Positions 50,613 through 62,879 are shown, counted from the stretch's first letter. The stretch is DNA of 64,000 bases from Alentia gelatinosa (GCA_950022655.1 OX465579.1:79123193-79187192); one strand, 5' to 3'. Notes: generated by a model from the letters alone, not told the origin. A program made the numbers and translations.

Positions 50613-53020
50613 GTAAGTGGCGTTTCATTATTAGATTAATGTCCGAGCTCGCGGTCGTTCACGTACCTCCTTTCTGAGAAGAGAATCTGTAGACGTGAAT
50701 CAGAACAAATATAATAATGGATAGAAGAGTCAAAACTGACGTACGAGGTGATAGTATTCGAGGGGAGTCAGACAATATTGGATTATCTTTTATTCCAACG
50801 CATCATCTGACAAGATTGTACGGATGAAAATATTTGTTTTACTAATCTTCTGTAGGCATTAAGTTGATGTACAATTTTAGTCATCAGAAACGGGTAAGAA
50901 ACATCTAAAATGAATCTAGGAAGGCAGCGAACAGCAGCAGGATAAAGATCTTCCATAGCACAAAGGATTGAACATTGAAAGCAAGATGACATTCCGTTAA
51001 TTTATTTACCAATGCAAACGTGTATTATACGTAATGCAATGAAAACAAGCTGTTGTACAGTTCGTAGATATTTCATACTTACATACTGATCAAACTATTT
51101 CTATTTCGCCTGACCCGTGACAATTTACGGATATTTAGTGATCGCATTGAGTGTGTTGAGATGAAATTGGCAAAATACTTCGTTTTCCACGTTATTATCC
51201 ATTAAATTCTAAGTTGTATCTATAGGCAGAGGAGGTATGTCTGCCTACGAAAGAGTATGGGTAGAGTTTTGATACATTAGAACTTCCAGCTTGGTTTCAT
51301 GGAAACGATATTCCTTTTAGATTATGTACAATACATTAAAAATACCAATCATTATAGCCTACCTATAAATTAGTAAAATACATACATATATATTATACAA
51401 TCATTTTTATTTTATATATAATTGAGTCTCCAATTCACCCTGAGAGGTGCATGAATCGTCCTTATTTATGAAAAACCTGTTTCCACTCCTAAAATATGAT
51501 TTGGAATAGCCTGTCCATGGAACCTTCCAAGCATCATTAATTAACCATTAATTTAAGAATACTGTCAGTATGCGGTTCAAAAATAGAAACCATTGACTGG
51601 TAGGTTAAACCGAAGGATATTTCTTCTGGTGGAATATAGAACGAATAATCTGATCATTTACGTGAGGGGCTTTCCCTAAATATAGAATCCTTTCAATGGG
51701 CAGTCAATGTGTCGGTCAATTCATGGGATACACGTATTAGCAATTCATGAACCCTCGTAAATCACGAAAGAATTGATATCCTGCTTCCGAATTTGGCAGC
51801 CTATTTCCTTAGATACCTTATTCATGAAGAATGTCCATAGATATGTATATCATTTGTCTCAGTACCTTGACTATGTTAATTTGAATTATGTTTTTATTTT
51901 AGTTAACCTTGATGTGCTAACGATGAAAATGCAATAATATTTGAACAACTATAAAAATGTATACATGTTTAATATAAACCCAAAATAAGATGATGATTTA
52001 AAAATATATACAATATAGATTACGTGGATCGTTTCTGAAAATCTGTTTTAGCTGTTCCAAACTTACATTTTCATCAGGACATGCACAAACCTTTGTTTTT
52101 TGTTGTTGTTAGATTAATACTAATTTTCTGCATACATCGATGATGACAGTTTTCCTGCGCAATATTTTGTCCAACTTTGAGGATAGGACCCAGAATTGTG
52201 TTGTACTGGGGACACATGATACTAAGCGTAATAGCGATGTTCTTTATTCCATAAAAGGGGGATAGGACGGGAATTGACTGATGTGATTTTCAGATGTTGT
52301 TCCTGGCTGAATGATTGAATCAGTTCCAAAAGCGACAAGGTGGTATAACTATTGTGAAGTCTTAAAAGCAAAGATACTTAATGCTGTAGCAGGGGAAATA
52401 GTCTCTCAAAATCTCAAAGAATCTCCCTTCGTTGTTCCTAACAAACTCTTCATGCGTATAAGTAGATAAAGCTATTAAGGTAGAGTAGCTAACTACATGC
52501 ACATATGGTCGATTCTCACAAACCGTTGTCAACTGGGGTAAAAAGGTAATAGAAATAAAAAAATGTTCTACATGAAAATAATTAGGGACAAGAAATAATT
52601 AATGACTTGAGGCATTATGCACATATATTTTGGAAAGTTCAACATGAATTTAGTATGGTATGGTGTCAAAGTTGCCTGTATCTGATACCATGTAGAAACG
52701 AGTAACTCATAATATCTGTAAGGAAAGGATTTCATGATTTCTTTCTTTAGCAAATCTTTTTTCTCCAGATTTTCATTTTACAAATATAAATTCAATATGC
52801 TGTATTATTCCCTTCTTAAACCCAATTTAGTAAATATTGGAGAAGTATCTATTTCAAATTATTCAACACTATAAGGACAAATGATGCCTTAGGCCATCAA
52901 CTGGCGCTGGGCAAATGATGTTCAAACATTGTCCAAAATACACAAAATTGTTTTTAACAACGAAATAATGGAGCAATAATAATCAGATTTTCACAGAATA
53001 ACAACATAAACTTAAACCTT
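50613..53020. other. AT-rich non-coding, nothing recognised
   Basis: Presumed intron 2 of the Rab gene. No exon-like sequence seen on either strand. Confidence 0.4.
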
Positions 53021-53024
53021 AAAC

Positions 53025-53155
53025 CTGGTGGCCCATTAAGAGGGCTTAGAATAAACTCTGAATAGAGGGAAAAACTTCTGTTCCAAGCAAATTGTCCCCC
53101 TTAAGTGGGGTGCCCTCTTAACTGGGGTTTCCTAGATTCAGGGTTTTACAGTACT
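53025..53155. repeat. CTTAAGTGGGG repeat, related to 15236
   Basis: Motifs such as CCCTTAAGTGGGGTGCCCTC are repeated, ending GGGTTTTACAGTAC. Confidence 0.5.
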
Positions 53156-53499
53156 ACTATGAGTGAAGAACTTGACTGATTTTAATGAGAGATTCATCAG
53201 CTAATATACAGGCAGCAGGTGGGCATCTTGCTACAGGGTGAGCCAGTAAGCTCTGTGCTGTGATTGGTTGTTGAAGTAACAGTCAATAAGGGTTGACCAG
53301 TCTGGTCTTTAAACGCCAATATTTTTATTTCAAACTACACATAAGACTCTTGTCTAATATAGTTACCACTTTATTTTGCTGCAGACATTGCATATGGTGT
53401 TATCCAGAAATTTTGTGGCACTGATGGTAAATGTTACTGGATTTGTTTTAAAGTAAAGAAGGAAAACCTCCTCGAAAAAGGCTACATTATTTTAGCCTC

Positions 53500-53707
53500 C
53501 CCAGGCCTTTTAACCTATTCCTATAAAGGGGGGGGGGGGCTTTTTTTGCATTCCAAGGGGTAGCCAACTTTTTTTTAGTATTCCAAAGGGTGGGGGGGGG
53601 GGGGGGACTTCTTTTTCAGTATTCCCATGGGGTAGGCAACTTTTGTTTGAACGATTAGTATTAAAAAGTGTGTCCCCCTCCTGCCATGATTAATGAATGC
53701 TCCCCTA
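53500..53707. mobile_element. Partial copy of the TTAGGGAGC element, poly-G side
   Basis: The right end (about 53681-53707) reads GCCATGATTAATGAATGCTC and then CCCTAG, matching the terminal repeat of 20-878. Inside are three TATTCC-plus-poly-G units (about 53528-53540, 53591-53606, and a shorter one). Confidence 0.55.
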
Positions 53708-54189
53708 GAAGTATGACGTATACTTAGGAAGAAACCAGCATGTTTTAATTAAAGCCGTCATTCTTTATGAATTCGATGCGGAATTATATGAATGAGGTGA
53801 CAATGAAATGAATATCACATAGCATTCAAACGAGTTGGAGAACAACAACTTTGACCCAAAGAAGTTGCTTTCTGTTTTTATCTCACCCCTATAGATATTA
53901 AAGAACAGACACCACACAGGATATGGACCATGGAGAACGGACTGCAATACTCGTAGGGGATGGAGAATGAATTCCCAATATTAGTCTAACTTATGGGACA
54001 AAAATGCCAGGGGTAAGATAAATGTATATAATCAATCACATAGTTTGTATACGAATTGAATAATGACAGATGATGGCCTTGACATACATGTATCCCGAAA
54101 CCAGCGACAAGTTCGGTATGCTTTCATTGCTTTAGACACTTGAACTTTCTCCATTTCTCTGGGTCTGCGTGACCTCTTCTCGCCCTTCT

Positions 54190-54545
54190 ACCGTCCGTTT
54201 CTATCTGTTTTCCCGAGCTGCAGACAGTGACGTCATCTCATGACCCAAATGACCTCCAGAACGTCCGTCTCTCGACTCAAATCTATTCTCATAGCACAGA
54301 TACATCAATATGGCAGTCTGCGTGCACAGATGCCATAACAAACCTTGCTTGGAGAGCACGGCTTCAGTAGGTGACGGCCATGTTGGTTTGCCCCTGAACA
54401 GCGCGTGTCTCCTGGTGGCCGATGTAGGCGTTTCCTTCCGTTTGCCCCGGAAGTAGGCCTCATCATGGCGGTACAATGGCTTCTCTGTCTGGCGCGGCTC
54501 TAGATCGGCGCTAACGACGATCATTTCCTGTCTGTGTTGACTGCC
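54190..54545. promoter_or_regulatory. CpG-richer block with CRE and ETS sites; unrecognised minus-strand frame
   Basis: A perfect CRE TGACGTCA sits at 54228-54235, an ETS-type CCCCGGAAGTA at about 54445-54455, and CATCATGGCGG just after it. A 107-codon minus-strand frame (54201-54524, starting MIVVSADLEP) fills the block, but I recognise no domain in it. It may be an internal promoter or a first exon of an unknown gene. Confidence 0.3.
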
Positions 54546-54789
54546 GCGACAGTCGCCATGCTAGAATTATGATAAAACGCCATCCAGAGCACCTATACAG
54601 ACTTGTATGTCTTTTAGATAAAATGTGCTAAAGGGACGAAGTCATGTAAACAAAATTGGTGATTTAATCTATACAGAGCCGTAGGAAAAGGGTTTGTTAC
54701 AGGGGTTGTCATCCTGGATTTCAATTTAAGACTTGGTAATTTTAACGCTGTTAATTAAAGTTCATCGGATTAAACTATCTTTTAACCCT

Positions 54790-55320
54790 TTAAGGACGGG
54801 TGGGTGCGGCCGTGTACGGAAAGTAGGGGGACAGAGTATGGTTGAGTAAAAATAAGACACGGGTTTTAAAGGCATATCCTACAATTCACAGTGGCGCCAC
54901 CTGGTGATTTTTAAATAATGTCAATTATTAGTCAAAACTGGTTTTGTGGGATTCATTCTAGTTCAACATGGGTAAATTTAATACTTTTTCCACTTTATCC
55001 AATCTCAATAGGTAAAATAGGCCAATTTGTATTTGCTCACTTTACAATAGAAATCTACTGAAAAATATGGTTTTCTTCAATTCTTTCAAAAACAAGCACG
55101 GTGACCCATGATTTTTAAAACATAAATAACTAGTATTATATATGCACTATATTCTGTGCAAATTTGAGGAAAATGACATGGGTTTTACTATGTGAAAAAA
55201 TACTTTTTAGAATCTCTATATGTTCTTATATAAAATTATCATCATATTGATCTCTAAATCAAAAACTAGCATGGTGACCCCCGATTTTTAAGTTAGATAT
55301 GTGTTACAAAACACTTGGAG
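54790..55320. repeat. Dispersed repeat, inverted partner at 57700-58100
   Basis: The stretch 54998-55095 (CCAATCTCAATAGGTAAAAT ... GGTTTTCTTCAATTCTTTCA) is matched in reverse complement at about 57720-57825. GGCGCCAC...CTGGTG occurs outside both. A weaker relative is at 16990-17060. Confidence 0.55.
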
Positions 55321-55333
55321 ATTATCATATTCA

Positions 55334-55670
55334 AAGCTTCGCTTCGTGGATTACTCCGCAGTCAAACTCGGTGGAGTATGGGCCAAGTTATTCTCATCTC
55401 GTGGGTTTCCTTCTAAATACTCCACGACCGTGAAGTTTGTGTACCCAATACTCAATGGCTAATTGGGTGATTCATATTATCAATATACAATGTATAACTA
55501 CGGGGTGAGATAAAATCAGAAACCCACTCAATGAAAATAACTTGGTCCGCACTCCACCTTGTTTTACCACAGAGTAATTCACTCAGCTTCGCTTTGTGAA
55601 TACTCTGCAGTCAAACACGGTGGAGTACGGACCAAGCTATTTTCATCACGTGGGTTTTCTTCTAAGTTCC
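55334..55670. repeat. Foldback/MITE cluster with GCTTCGCTT motif
   Basis: Two direct copies of about 82 bp (55334-55421 and 55584-55665, sharing GCAGTCAAAC, GGTGGAGTA and CGTGGGTTT) flank an inverted partial copy (about 55520-55568). Confidence 0.7.
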
Positions 55671-56177
55671 TCACGTGATGAGGAAGCACTGAGCCTATTG
55701 GTTGATGTGTATACGAGAGAAGTGCGCATGTAGCATTGGACAGTAAGAAAGGATAATCTAGAAGCCATTTAACGTGTTAGCGTTCAGCGCTACACCAAGG
55801 GACAGCACTATTGCTCCTGCAGGTGCTGGAAGCCTAATCAATCTACCTGAAGTAAGAGCGGCCTTCTGATATTTGTGTGTGGACAAACTACTCCGTGAGT
55901 CTAAGGATAACTGGCAATCTACTAGGTAAAGTATTCACCCCTAATCTGTCCGTTTCCTCCATTTAGGAGGACGGGGCCGGGTATACTGGCTAGCAATCTA
56001 CAGACTTTCTAACTGGGGAAAACACAGGGTAGGTGAACCTCATGAATACTGAATGCAGAACTTAGTGAAGGTATAACAGCACTGGTAGTGTGAAAACAAA
56101 CGCGTTGATTAATGTTAACGGATTTAGGGAAGAGTTGGGAACCAATTTGATGCAGTATTTAAAATTCACGAATGATC

Positions 56178-56420
56178 TGTATGATTTTAGGAACCAAGGT
56201 TTAACAACTGCTGCCTGCTACAAAAGGCATTTGATTCAGTTCCCCATTCATTATTAATAGCTAAATTAAACCACCAAGTCAATATCTAAAGTAAGATCGT
56301 TTTAACAATGGAGCACAAACTACCTAGAAAACAAAAAGCCAATAGCAGCCATAAATAAGAAGCAGTTAAATACTGCAACGGTCTCGCACGGAGTGCCCCA
56401 ATGCAAACGATATTGGAATG
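56178..56420 (+). pseudogene. LINE reverse transcriptase remnant
   Basis: YDFRNQGLTTAACY matches the GFRxxxSTxxA motif. KAFDSVPHSLLIAKLNH (from 56224) is motif A with its catalytic Asp. NYLENKKPIAAINK and TATVSHGVPQC match the region up to motif B (GVPQG). Frameshifts separate the pieces and the FADD box is absent, so it is inactive. Confidence 0.8.
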
Positions 56421-56756
56421 TTTGAACCTTTTACAAAATAGATTAATTAATATGCGAAATCCTTAGAACATCGACGAAATTACTGGTAATCTATGAGTTA
56501 TAACAGAGGTGAAGCTTCCTCATCAATGGACACTCATTAATTGTCCTGAATAAGATCTCTCAGGACTGACAACGGTATAATATAGTGCTAGATACCGGTA
56601 TGTTGCTTAATCTAATTGTCTCAAGAAAATAACCTTGTCCCATTTCACAAACACTAATAGCTTTCTAAGCGGCCACTCGTAGAGTACACAGAATTGGACC
56701 CCCTCCCCCTCAAAAACAACATGCAACAATGATAACAACAAACCCTCTCCATCCCG

Positions 56757-57305
56757 TAGCCTAGGTGACGGTGTCCACTGAGCTCCCGATACGCTCCGAT
56801 ATTCTCTACGATGCATCTCCCAATTAAAAAAAAATCAAAACCTCGTTGGAAAGTCACCTCTCATCGGGGCTCCAATTAGGCTCCAATTAAAAATGGGGGT
56901 CTACGCTTTGTTCCAGACGAAAAACGTGTATTGTAGGGTCTCTATGACATTTCGGAATTAGATAGAAAATACCTATGGGCACATGCACGGCAAATCTGGT
57001 GATATTTAATTAGGTTTAAGTGTCTTAAGTCAATACTTTCTTTGTATGGCTTGGAACAGAGCTTTTAGTAGGCCTACATGAAATAATACATTGTTGTTCT
57101 ATGCATACTGGTAGGCCTAAACATTAGGCCTATCATGCAATGTTTTCTGAATTATAGTGTATCATAGGCCTATATTCAAAAATGAAATTAACACCTCAGG
57201 ATATGCACTTGTGCCCTAGTTGTATCATGGGGCATATCCATCACCTTTTTTGTTTTAACCGGAGAACCCAGTCTAAATTTCGATTGGACGCCAGGCCATA
57301 GAAAT
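56757..57305. mobile_element. Diverged TIR element related to 24090
   Basis: The left side (CTAGGTGACGGTGTCCAC, CTACGATGCATCTCCCAATT) aligns with 24090-24180, and the right side ends GGACGCCAGGCC near 57300. It is much more diverged than the 24090 copy. Confidence 0.45.
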
Positions 57306-57356
57306 AGCCTAACCTAGAGAAATGATATCCCCAAATTTTCCAAAAGCGCGGCTCCT

Positions 57357-57557
57357 ATGTCCCTCTCAATGCTAAAAAGGCATATCGGTCAATTTGGTCT
57401 AGAAATCAAAACTCATGGTCTTCTTTCTCCTGATACGGTAACTGAATATGATGAGCTCAAAGTGTTGCAGAGCACATATCTAAGTAAAAACATCAGGGGT
57501 CACCATGCTAGATTTCCATTTAGAGATGAACATTATGATGATATCATAAAAGAATAA
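57357..57557 (+). other. Unrecognised 66-codon open frame
   Basis: The frame reads LKRHIGQFGLEIKTHGLL and then a hydrophilic segment. The start (LKRxxxxFGL) recalls helix-turn-helix-like N-termini of some transposon-derived proteins, but the match is too short to assign. It sits among repeats. Confidence 0.2.
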
Positions 57558-58249
57558 GGCCTATATAGAATTGTTTTTTAATCTATATCACATACCCGGT
57601 AGTTAAACCCATGTCATTTAGCTCAAACTTATAAAGAATAGGCCTACCGCTAAACGGTCAGAGCCTCTCGGACTAAGTAGGCTACACATTTAAGTTTTAA
57701 AATTCCTAGTTCCCTAACCTTGTTTTTGAAAGAATTGGAGAAACCATATTTCCACTACATTTCCTATGTAAATCAGGCAAATGTGAATTGGCATATTTTA
57801 CCTATTGGGATTGGAATTTGGATTTATTTAAACTCGAAAACAACATTTGATTTACCGGTAGCCTACTCATAAAGATACGCGTTCCACAACACTTGGAGAT
57901 CATAATATTAAATTTCCAGGAAATCTACATGGGTTTTAATTTTCAATCCAAATTTTCAGTCATCACTTTGAAGAGAGAACTTTCTATACTGAATCATGAA
58001 TGCTTCTTTGACACAACAGACGGCACAGGTCAGAAGACAAACGTTTCAATTCAGATATTTCTCAAACGATGGCGCCACTATTCGATAGCCCTCTGGTGGA
58101 CACTGCACGAAACGCCATAAAGTTGTTGCACACACAAACATCCGTGGTAGTTGGATGCCCAGCCTGGGCATGATTCACGGTGTGTTTACAAACTGAACAC
58201 TTTATGCACAGAGCGGGTATGAATTAAGGTGTCTCTACAACTATACACA

Positions 58250-58339
58250 ATGCCAGCACACGCCCCAGCGTCCGGCCCCATCACAAACGGCCACACTCGG
58301 CCACATGGAACGACAGAGACCTACGATTTGTCATGTAAG
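58250..58339 (+). CDS. Second Rab26/37-type first exon (exon 1B)
   Basis: An in-frame stop at 58220-58222 precedes the first ATG at 58250. The frame reads MPAHAPASGPITNGHTRPHG and ends ETYDLSCK right at a donor, AAG|GTAGGT, in phase 0. YDL..K is the sequence just before the P-loop strand in Rab37 (YDLTGK in human), and the phase matches the P-loop exon at 50502. The codons are GC-rich and the sequence after the exon is CpG-rich to about 58470, as at a promoter. Because it lies 7.6 kb downstream of the only P-loop exon seen, it must splice to another copy beyond the window or belong to a tandem paralogue. The assignment rests on the short C-terminal motif, phase and context. Confidence 0.55.
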
Positions 58340-58750
58340 GTAGGTGTCACGGAGCTAGAGCGGCTCCCCGTCCGTCGGCCGCCTGTTCCCGGTCACCCGG
58401 CCCCGGTCACCCGCGGCCCCTGTGTCGCTGCCTCGGTCGCTGCCTCGGACTTGTGGGGCAGCCAGCTGTGGTGAACTTGGAAAACTAGGTCGTCATAGCC
58501 ACTCTGTCGCCCGCTGCCCTGTGCAAATTATTGTGTTTGTCCGTCAGGGAAAGGGATGGGCCTAAGTAGTTCCCCGCCAACATGATATCCAGTAATTCCT
58601 GGGAGTTGGTATGACAAGACGACAAGACTTCACTGTTGACTATTCATGAAAAGGCTGCATGTGCATAGCCAAGAGATAAAAAGTTCCAATCTTGAAAAGA
58701 AAAGTGCAACACAGGCGACCCCCTGCTGTATGGTATAAAATACAACGTAA

Positions 58751-58785
58751 ACATGGAACTACACGTGCATTAACATATTTACTTA

Positions 58786-58843
<58 letters not shown>

Positions 58844-58923
58844 GGTATACAAAAGGCACAAAATATCTGATCGAAATAAAAATAGACATAAGTAAATAAG
58901 TTAATGCACGTGTAGTTCCATGT
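58751..58923. repeat. AT-cored palindrome, 40-bp arms
   Basis: Arms 58751-58790 and 58884-58923 are inverted copies matching at 39 of 40 positions. Between them are an AT run (58791-58840) and an ACCGGTATACAAAAGGC spacer. Confidence 0.9.
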
Positions 58924-58932
58924 CCATGTATA

Positions 58933-58934
<2 letters not shown>

Positions 58935-59001
<67 letters not shown>
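58935..59001. repeat. AT dinucleotide microsatellite
   Basis: About 33 TA units joining the two adjacent palindromes. Confidence 0.95.
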
Positions 59002-59006
<5 letters not shown>

Positions 59007-59131
59007 AATTCATTGCCAATTCTCGAAACAATGCGTTTAAATTTTATTTTTTTCATTTTCCACATGTAGTAGCCTATAATAATGAGACATAGTGAGTCTA
59101 CCTGAATATTTCTGAACAACAGATTCAAATC

Positions 59132-59214
<83 letters not shown>

Positions 59215-59302
59215 GGTAGACTCACTATGTCTCATTATTATAGGCCCTACATGTGGAAAATGAAAAAAATAAATTTAGACGCATTGTTTCGAGAATTACA
59301 AT
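59002..59302. repeat. AT-cored palindrome, about 90-105-bp arms
   Basis: The left arm 59002-59106 and right arm 59211-59302 are inverted copies. They differ mainly by a 12-nt insertion on the left (a duplicated CAATTC-type segment) and a few substitutions. The core is a short unique piece plus an AT run (about 59134-59210). Confidence 0.9.
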
Positions 59303-62300
59303 GTTCACATGTTATTGGGGACGGAATCCGTACCGTACTCCTGGCCAGTAAAGTGGTGATGCCGCCAACACACAAGATATAGCGAGATTGGTCACGATTT
59401 GGTTGTCTTGCTAAATCTTGCTAGGTCTTGAATAATCACGTGCATATTTGTCGCGATGTGTCTTGAGGTGTCATAGTAGGAGCTATATGACATATCGCGA
59501 CACTGTAAGATATAACAATATATATCAAGATATAGCATGGCAAACCATCGTGTTGGTGGAACCTGCCCTTCAAAGTGAGATATTACCACATAAGTACCGG
59601 GTATATGATAATATAGGATTTTGATTCCAGCACGATACTACTTGTGTCTGTAGAAGCACACAGGATTTCATAGTAGACCAGGAAATGAAGTTCACCAGAA
59701 AGACAGCCACGAAAAAAATCGTGCCTTTTTTGGACCCCCTCCCCCCCCCCCCCCAAAAAAAAAGATGCTTTTGAAAAAAAAATCATGTTCTTCTCTCTTC
59801 TACCTATCTAGGCTGTTATTAATAGGGCCAGGACACCAAAATGTAATTTAATTATCGCTTTTAACCCTCTCTCCACCCCCTTCCTGCCCGAGCACAAAAT
59901 GGAAGATAACTTCTATACTCGTAACAAGGGATAGATTTACATAGTTCTAAAAACATAAATTACCTGTGGTACACACATTACATTACTGGGAGTTTCATCA
60001 AGCTTATGATACCGGTATTTATTTGGCAAATGAGTTTTTATACCAGGGTACGTACAGGTGTTGGTCTACATGAACCTATTTGATAGCTGCCTGAGTCTAA
60101 AGTCACTATAAATATCGTTCATAATTGAGTTAGGCCTATATATAGATCAAACGTGGTCCTTAATGATAAGGCTTATCACAAAGACAGCTAATACAAGCGC
60201 TGTGGCCTTAACAGTAATCCTACCTTTGTTGAAAAGCTGGTGGTAAAACTATGACGTAATAAGTGGGCACGGGATTGGACAGTGGATTCATGCTTTGAAA
60301 CATATCATAATTTAAAACGTTCTGGCAAAATATTTTTCCTAGTTTATCAAAAAGAGAGACAGTGACGTATGATAAAAGTCATTATGGTAACGTTTATCAC
60401 AGTAACCATTTATAAGGCTATAATAATAATGTATTTAGAAATCTTCCTTTTGCGGTCAGTGCTTGTAAATTATAATTTATTTGAAGCTCTAGCTACACAA
60501 ATTACATCTCATTTATTCAGACCAAAAAAAAAACCCAAACAAAATAAACCTAGGAAATACAAATATAACTGTACTCAGCATGATAAAATAGCAGCAATTT
60601 AGGCACAAGTTTCATGTGTTCCTTGTATTGGTTGTAGATCAGGACTTTATCATGTCTCATCAGATGTTATGGGTCATTGTTCCGTCGTTAATGTAGCTAT
60701 ATATATATAGTCATCGCTTGTACTTGAATATATATTTCAGTGACCCATGGTATACATGTAGGCCTACTAGTTACATACATATATACTATATCCACCGACA
60801 ACTTGCTGACTCAGCAAGTGCTGTTTACACAGCATGTTGTAGGTGACGTCGGGGCGTCCAGAACAAATTTTTCAAGTGTTAAAGTTATGCAATGCAAGCA
60901 AATCGGGATATTCCTTTCACGAAAGCTAGGTTTATTCTTCGACCTTGAGACAAGATGCAAGTACCCTTTTTATATGCAGCTTTATTACGTTTGTTTTAGG
61001 TTTAATACAATTTTGGTAACTTTATTTGTATAAATTTCAATTTCGGTTGATAAGAGTTTTTATACTTTCCACCTAAAACCTTGATAGCTCATCTATCATA
61101 ATTTTATCCTTTTAATCAATTTTCCTTTAAATATCTAATGCAATCCACGTTTTTAGTTTTACCATGAGCCATCAGTAGTTCCGAGCTCCTGTCACATTAC
61201 CTATTTGGAAAACGAGTAGAAAACTGTAGAATCAGCAGATCCTCATGTATACGTAAATGAACATTGCCAAGTATCTATATACACGCTGCAAATTATGGGT
61301 GTTGCTCAGATCTGACCTTTAAACCAACAGCATGGCGATTTGCAATAGTAAACGTTTTGGGCAACGAGTCCCTGAGGAATCTGCTTATAGTTACATTACA
61401 GGGACGAACTCAAATAAGGCTGAGAAGGTCGAGGGGTATGTCTCGAACTTTGTCTATTCATTTCTCAAAGCACTGGAGGACCATAACATGGTTTGTTGGA
61501 ATCGTCTCCCTTCTTAACCGCCCCTGTGAATTGTTGAACCCCAACCCATTGACTTTCTCATTAGCATAACACAAGAAGCGTGGTCTTTCTGTTCTCTTTC
61601 TATCCACTGATGCTACAGGGAAAAAAACGAGATATTTTTGGATAGAATTTAGCAGGACAAGTTTTATTCTCCGACCAAGTCTCGCTAGAACAAGAGTTTC
61701 CCATCAGCACTTTAAGCAAGAGGTCGTTTTTGAGTAAGTGTGGTGGGTGCTTCTATATTTTCCCATTTCCACACCATTACAGTAGATGAACGCTTAGCTG
61801 AAGACTGATTGCTCATTCAGGACACATTTTATCCTCTTGCGTCTGAGTCATTGAGATTACCCGTCAGCGGAACTCTCGTTTCACGTAATCTTTTTTTCTT
61901 GCCGTGTGTGCCTAGTCTGTCTCGCCAACCGTGTGTGAAAAAGCCTGCCCTAGGAAGAAAGCAAATCAATAGGAGAGGAAAGGGGATCTTGAACGGTCAA
62001 TCGGATCCACTCGCGTAGGGCACCACCAATCTGCGGCATTTGATATTAAAATGAAGGCACTTTATAGCTAAAAGAAGACATTTAATAGATAAAATATGAC
62101 ATTGTATCACTAAAACAAAGTACTCATAACATTCATTTATCATTTTAAAGAAAGGGTACTGCCAACTGGTGATTTGAGGTGTGCTGACTGATTAGGTTGT
62201 CCCTTGGGCATAGCAGTAAAGACATCTTCCTTGCTGAACCATGATTATGTTTTTTTAAATGTTTTTTCCCCAAGGTAGCACCTGGCTTACTATAGAGGTG

Positions 62301-62620
62301 TCTTAGCCACGTCTCATTAATCTGTACGTTTTCTTAATGGTAAATTGCATAAGGTCAAAGAGACTCAGGTGAACTTTATATGACCTATGCCCAGGTACCG
62401 GTTTCCGTGACAGTACCAAGTCCTGAGATTTTCTTCCAGTCATTTACTTGGAGGTTTGTAGAGAGGTTCCATGGTCCTCGTCAGATTCATATAAATTTAC
62501 GTGTTACCGCTTAAGTAACATCACCCATTTAATGGCGCTAAACCACGGAACAGCTTATTTCCCATAGTTGTCTAAGTTGGTTATAGGCCACCTGGTATTG
62601 CCGTTGCACAATATTGTTGT
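59303..62620. other. Non-coding, little recognised
   Basis: It contains a poly-C run (about 59739-59754) and AT-rich spacer. The overlapping frames at 61264-61569 and 61332-61517 are described among the findings. No tRNA, Rab exon or known domain was identified. Confidence 0.35.
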
Positions 62621-62879
62621 TCCTAATTGTGTGGCGTACAATACTGTCAGCATAGGGCTGATGAGGTAGAGTTTTTAAGAACGGCATCAAGAAGTGGGTT
62701 TCATTGTGTTAGATCGTTCCGTCTTTTTTTCTTCTTATCAAATAAAGTTCTAGCTCATGGCAGCTGGGGAGCTTATGTACTGTACTATGGAACTGCTATT
62801 TACTTATTCTTTATTTTTGTTAAATGTGAGCGTTTCAGGATGACTTCAGCTCATAAGTTGCTGACTGAGAGTGCCCAAT

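Noticed and set aside
60835..60925. VVGDVGASRT after a CAG, resembling a decayed Rab P-loop exon
   Set aside because: The catalytic GK is missing and the similarity stops after nine residues, with no switch I segment; probably coincidence, although it lies where a second P-loop exon would be looked for.
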